A stretch of 64,000 nucleotides of DNA from Vittaforma corneae ATCC 50505. Lineage: Eukaryota; Microsporidia; Nosematidae. The position numbers and the translations under genes are program-made. Below are positions 62,180 to 64,000 of this stretch, piece by piece (the stretch's first letter is position 1; every line of letters starts with the position of its first letter). The stretch is taken from assembly GCF_000231115.1 (NCBI RefSeq), contig NW_006889843.1, positions 1 to 64,000 on the forward strand, given 5' to 3'. The notes beneath the pieces are model-generated. The model worked only from the letters and a program-made list of their open reading frames with translations. It made no database searches and was not told the origin of the DNA.

Positions 62180-62658
62180 GGTATTAGAAGATAAAGTTTT
62201 CTTATATATTTTTTATTTTCAAACAGCATCAATGGACAAATTAATTCCGAGGTTTTAAAACATAATGAACAAATGAGCATTGTCAGGAAATTGGTGTAGC
62301 CAATCAGAAAAACGTCATAATTGATAGATGCTAATCAAACTAATGCTTGTATCATTTGGTGTTATATCGTAAAATAGAAAATACTTGGATGAAATCAGCT
62401 GTCAGTGAGTAGAGATGCTGGCGAGCATGCATCATCAAATAATTGAGCCAATGAAAACCATTCAGATCTCTATTACGATGCTATCTCAACCAACAGCCTG
62501 CCTAGCATGTGAGCGAATTGCTGATTTAGATAGAAAACCGTTATCGGCTGCCGACGTAAGATAGTAATATCTAATCAAAGCAAACATACTGTGCATTTTG
62601 AATTACAAATTTATCTTATATCTCGTGCTTATTCATATATGCATATTAATTCTACAGT
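62180..62658. other. Intergenic, nothing seen
   Basis: Spacer between two minus-strand genes, somewhat GC-richer near 62430-62560. A non-coding RNA could hide here, but none is recognised. Confidence 0.4.
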
Positions 62659-63483
62659 TCAAAATGATTGGCCGCAGCTAGCCGAAGGAACTGTTTCATC
62701 GGGTGGTATGTCAATTCTTTCTATTTTGATTTTTTTTGTTTTTAAAACAATGCCATATTTTGTACTTTCAAGGCTGTTTACCCTGAATGCTCCAACAGAG
62801 CTAACTTTCAACAGCTCAAGATAGCCGATGTAATATGACGTTTCATGAGGAAAGAGCAAGTTAGAGCGGATCTGAATAATGTTATCGAAAAAGACAGACG
62901 TTTCTTCATCAACAAGGAACTTTGGAAGCGAGAGAAACACAGTGTGTTTATTTAGTCTAGCATATTTTTTAATTTCAAAAAGAGTCTTAAAAATTTGATC
63001 GGGTGTAAACTGTCCAAAAAGTGGCGAAAAAAGAGAGAAGATCACCGTCTTTAAGGCTTCCTTCGATTTCAAAATGCATAACAGTTCATCTAAACTATTC
63101 ACTATCATTTCTTTGGGCAATGGCTGCTTCGACAGTAAGTTCCATTTGAACTTCGGTTCAGCGGGGCTCATGCTTTTATAGCGCCAGGCTATGAGTAGGT
63201 TTTTTGGTACTTCTGGCTCTTCTTCAGATTCCTTTTGCGCATAAAGGAATCTCAGAAGCAGCTTGTCTTCGCAGCTAAGCACAAGACATTGCTGGTTTCT
63301 GTCGGTGCATGAAGAAACGAATGTTTGAAGCATTGTATTATGGAAGAACGAGTTTTGATCCTCGTAGATGCAGCTTACGGTTCCATCGGAAAGCTCTATA
63401 AGCTTGTCTAATGTGGGAATGCCACTTGAAATCGAGCTTGAGGATGTTTCAGAGGGTTTTTGGCACTTTACAAAGCCGCTCAT
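62659..63483 (-). CDS. ELP4: Elongator complex subunit Elp4
   Basis: One of three RecA-like subunits (Elp4/5/6) of Elongator, which modifies U34 of tRNA. The 274-residue protein has the PAXNEB features SSGIPTLDKLIELSDGTVSC (the SGIPSLD start of the fold), LVLSCEDK, the diagnostic IAWRYKS and a later LNKHTVFLSLPKFL. As in other Elp4 proteins the P-loop is not conserved. Confidence 0.85.
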   Translation of the reverse strand: MSGFVKCQKPSETSSSSISSGIPTLDKLIELSDGTVSCIYEDQNSFFHNTMLQTFVSSCTDRNQQCLVLSCEDKLLLRFLYAQKESEEEPEVPKNLLIAWRYKSMSPAEPKFKWNLLSKQPLPKEMIVNSLDELLCILKSKEALKTVIFSLFSPLFGQFTPDQIFKTLFEIKKYARLNKHTVFLSLPKFLVDEETSVFFDNIIQIRSNLLFPHETSYYIGYLELLKVSSVGAFRVNSLESTKYGIVLKTKKIKIERIDIPPDETVPSASCGQSF

Positions 63484-63719
63484 TTTAATGCTTGGAGGGC
63501 TTGAGAATACAAAAACGATTCATGGTGTTGAAAGGTTGTCTCTATGACTGCAAACAATAAAGTCCAATGCTAAAGGCCAGTTCGTTGAAGTGAAAAGCAA
63601 AAGCATGTAGAAATTCTACTAGATAGATAGCTAATGTTAAGTAAATGAACATATTTATTAATTATGTTTGAAATACAGTCACACAGCCAGGCCACAAAGC
63701 AGCAATGCACCACACAGTT

Positions 63720-64000
63720 TTAGCTCCCAATCCGACCTGAAATAGCATTCAATAAGTCTTCGGATTTTTCAAAGTTTTCAGTGATTTTTTCAATAAAACG
63801 CTCAAACGACGGCAAGCTTTTCATGTTCTGCAAAACACCAACGCTTTTTGATATCCTGTTTTGATAAAACTGTGCAGTGTTTTCAATTATCACAGAAAAC
63901 AACTCAACGATGCACGTGGCTTCAAAGCAGTTTGGATCATCAAAGTCTTTGAATACCCCAGATAAATGTACTTTACGGTCTAGGCTCCTGCACAAGATAC
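63720..64000 (-). CDS. Partial gene cut by the window end, unknown
   Basis: The frame is open to the right edge, so the start lies outside. The visible ~93 residues are helical (ELFSVIIENTAQFYQNRISK, SFERFIEKITENFEKSEDLL) with no recognisable motif. Confidence 0.55.
   Translation of the reverse strand, partial: ILCRSLDRKVHLSGVFKDFDDPNCFEATCIVELFSVIIENTAQFYQNRISKSVGVLQNMKSLPSFERFIEKITENFEKSEDLLNAISGRIGS

Noticed and set aside
1..64000. CRISPR arrays, bacterial operons, prophage or plasmid origins
   Set aside because: Gene content is plainly eukaryotic, and no regularly spaced direct repeats or Shine-Dalgarno-led gene clusters were seen.

Overview
The window looks like a scaffold from a microsporidian (intracellular fungal-lineage parasite). 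The genes are eukaryotic but compact. Intergenic spaces are short, no protein-coding intron was found, and many start codons sit a few bases after a CCC or CCCC run (or GGGG in one case), as described for microsporidia. The gene set also fits: a hexokinase with a hydrophobic leader, a Tps2-like trehalose phosphatase, chitin-precursor synthesis (AGM1), short secreted proteins, a multicopy leucine-rich-repeat (LRR) family, shortened eukaryotic housekeeping proteins and a tRNA-Tyr with a tiny intron. Genus is not proven. The LRR family, the AT-rich desert and the homopolymer indels would suit the Trachipleistophora/Vavraia/Spraguea side of the group, but that is inference.

Layout. Positions 1-11928 are a visibly AT-rich gene desert with no convincing intact gene; 8.0-10.25 kb is somewhat GC-richer and may hold decayed genes or a decayed element. 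From 11.9 to 33 kb lie hexokinase, Hop2, a WD40 protein, an ARL-type GTPase, TAF11, ribosomal protein eS12, a type II membrane protein, tRNA-Tyr, a small coiled-coil protein, a Ran-binding-domain protein, three tandem LRR paralogs (the first cut by a 409-base N gap), a gene remnant, Tps2-like trehalose-6-phosphate phosphatase, an eIF3g-like RRM protein, a small coiled-coil protein, an Arc1/EMAPII-like tRNA-binding protein and a tandem CCCH zinc-finger protein. Six of these genes are each broken by one or two single-base indels, mostly in homopolymers; all rejoin to sensible full-length proteins, so assembly error is the simplest explanation.

From 33 to 64 kb the genes are intact: a Cys-rich secreted protein, membrane proteins, a 51-residue Ser-rich leader peptide, a p24 cargo receptor, Hel2/ZNF598, AGM1, a coiled-coil/PH-like protein, tRNA-Ser(AGA), Kae1, Polo kinase, a CID-like protein, two orphan proteins, RPAC1, a GTPase-like protein without a P-loop, TFIIH p52, a thioredoxin-reductase relative that has lost its NADPH domain, a TACC-like coiled coil, a homeodomain-like protein, eIF2-gamma, a coiled-coil/winged-helix-like protein, a phosducin-like thioredoxin-fold protein, a polytopic membrane protein overlapping a small secreted peptide, a 758-base N gap, uridine kinase, a SulP transporter, a TMEM230-like protein, Elongator subunit Elp4 and a gene cut by the window end.

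Themes. Translation and tRNA modification are well represented (eIF2-gamma, eIF3g-like, eS12, Arc1-like, Kae1, Elp4, Hel2). Transcription has RPAC1, TAF11 and TFIIH p52. Division and meiosis have Polo, TACC-like and Hop2. Parasite-specific candidates are the secreted hexokinase, the LRR family, the Cys-rich protein and the small leader peptides. The most unusual items are the miniature thioredoxin-reductase fold, the duplicated LRR block, and the palindromic start site at 48210-48217 shared by two divergent genes.
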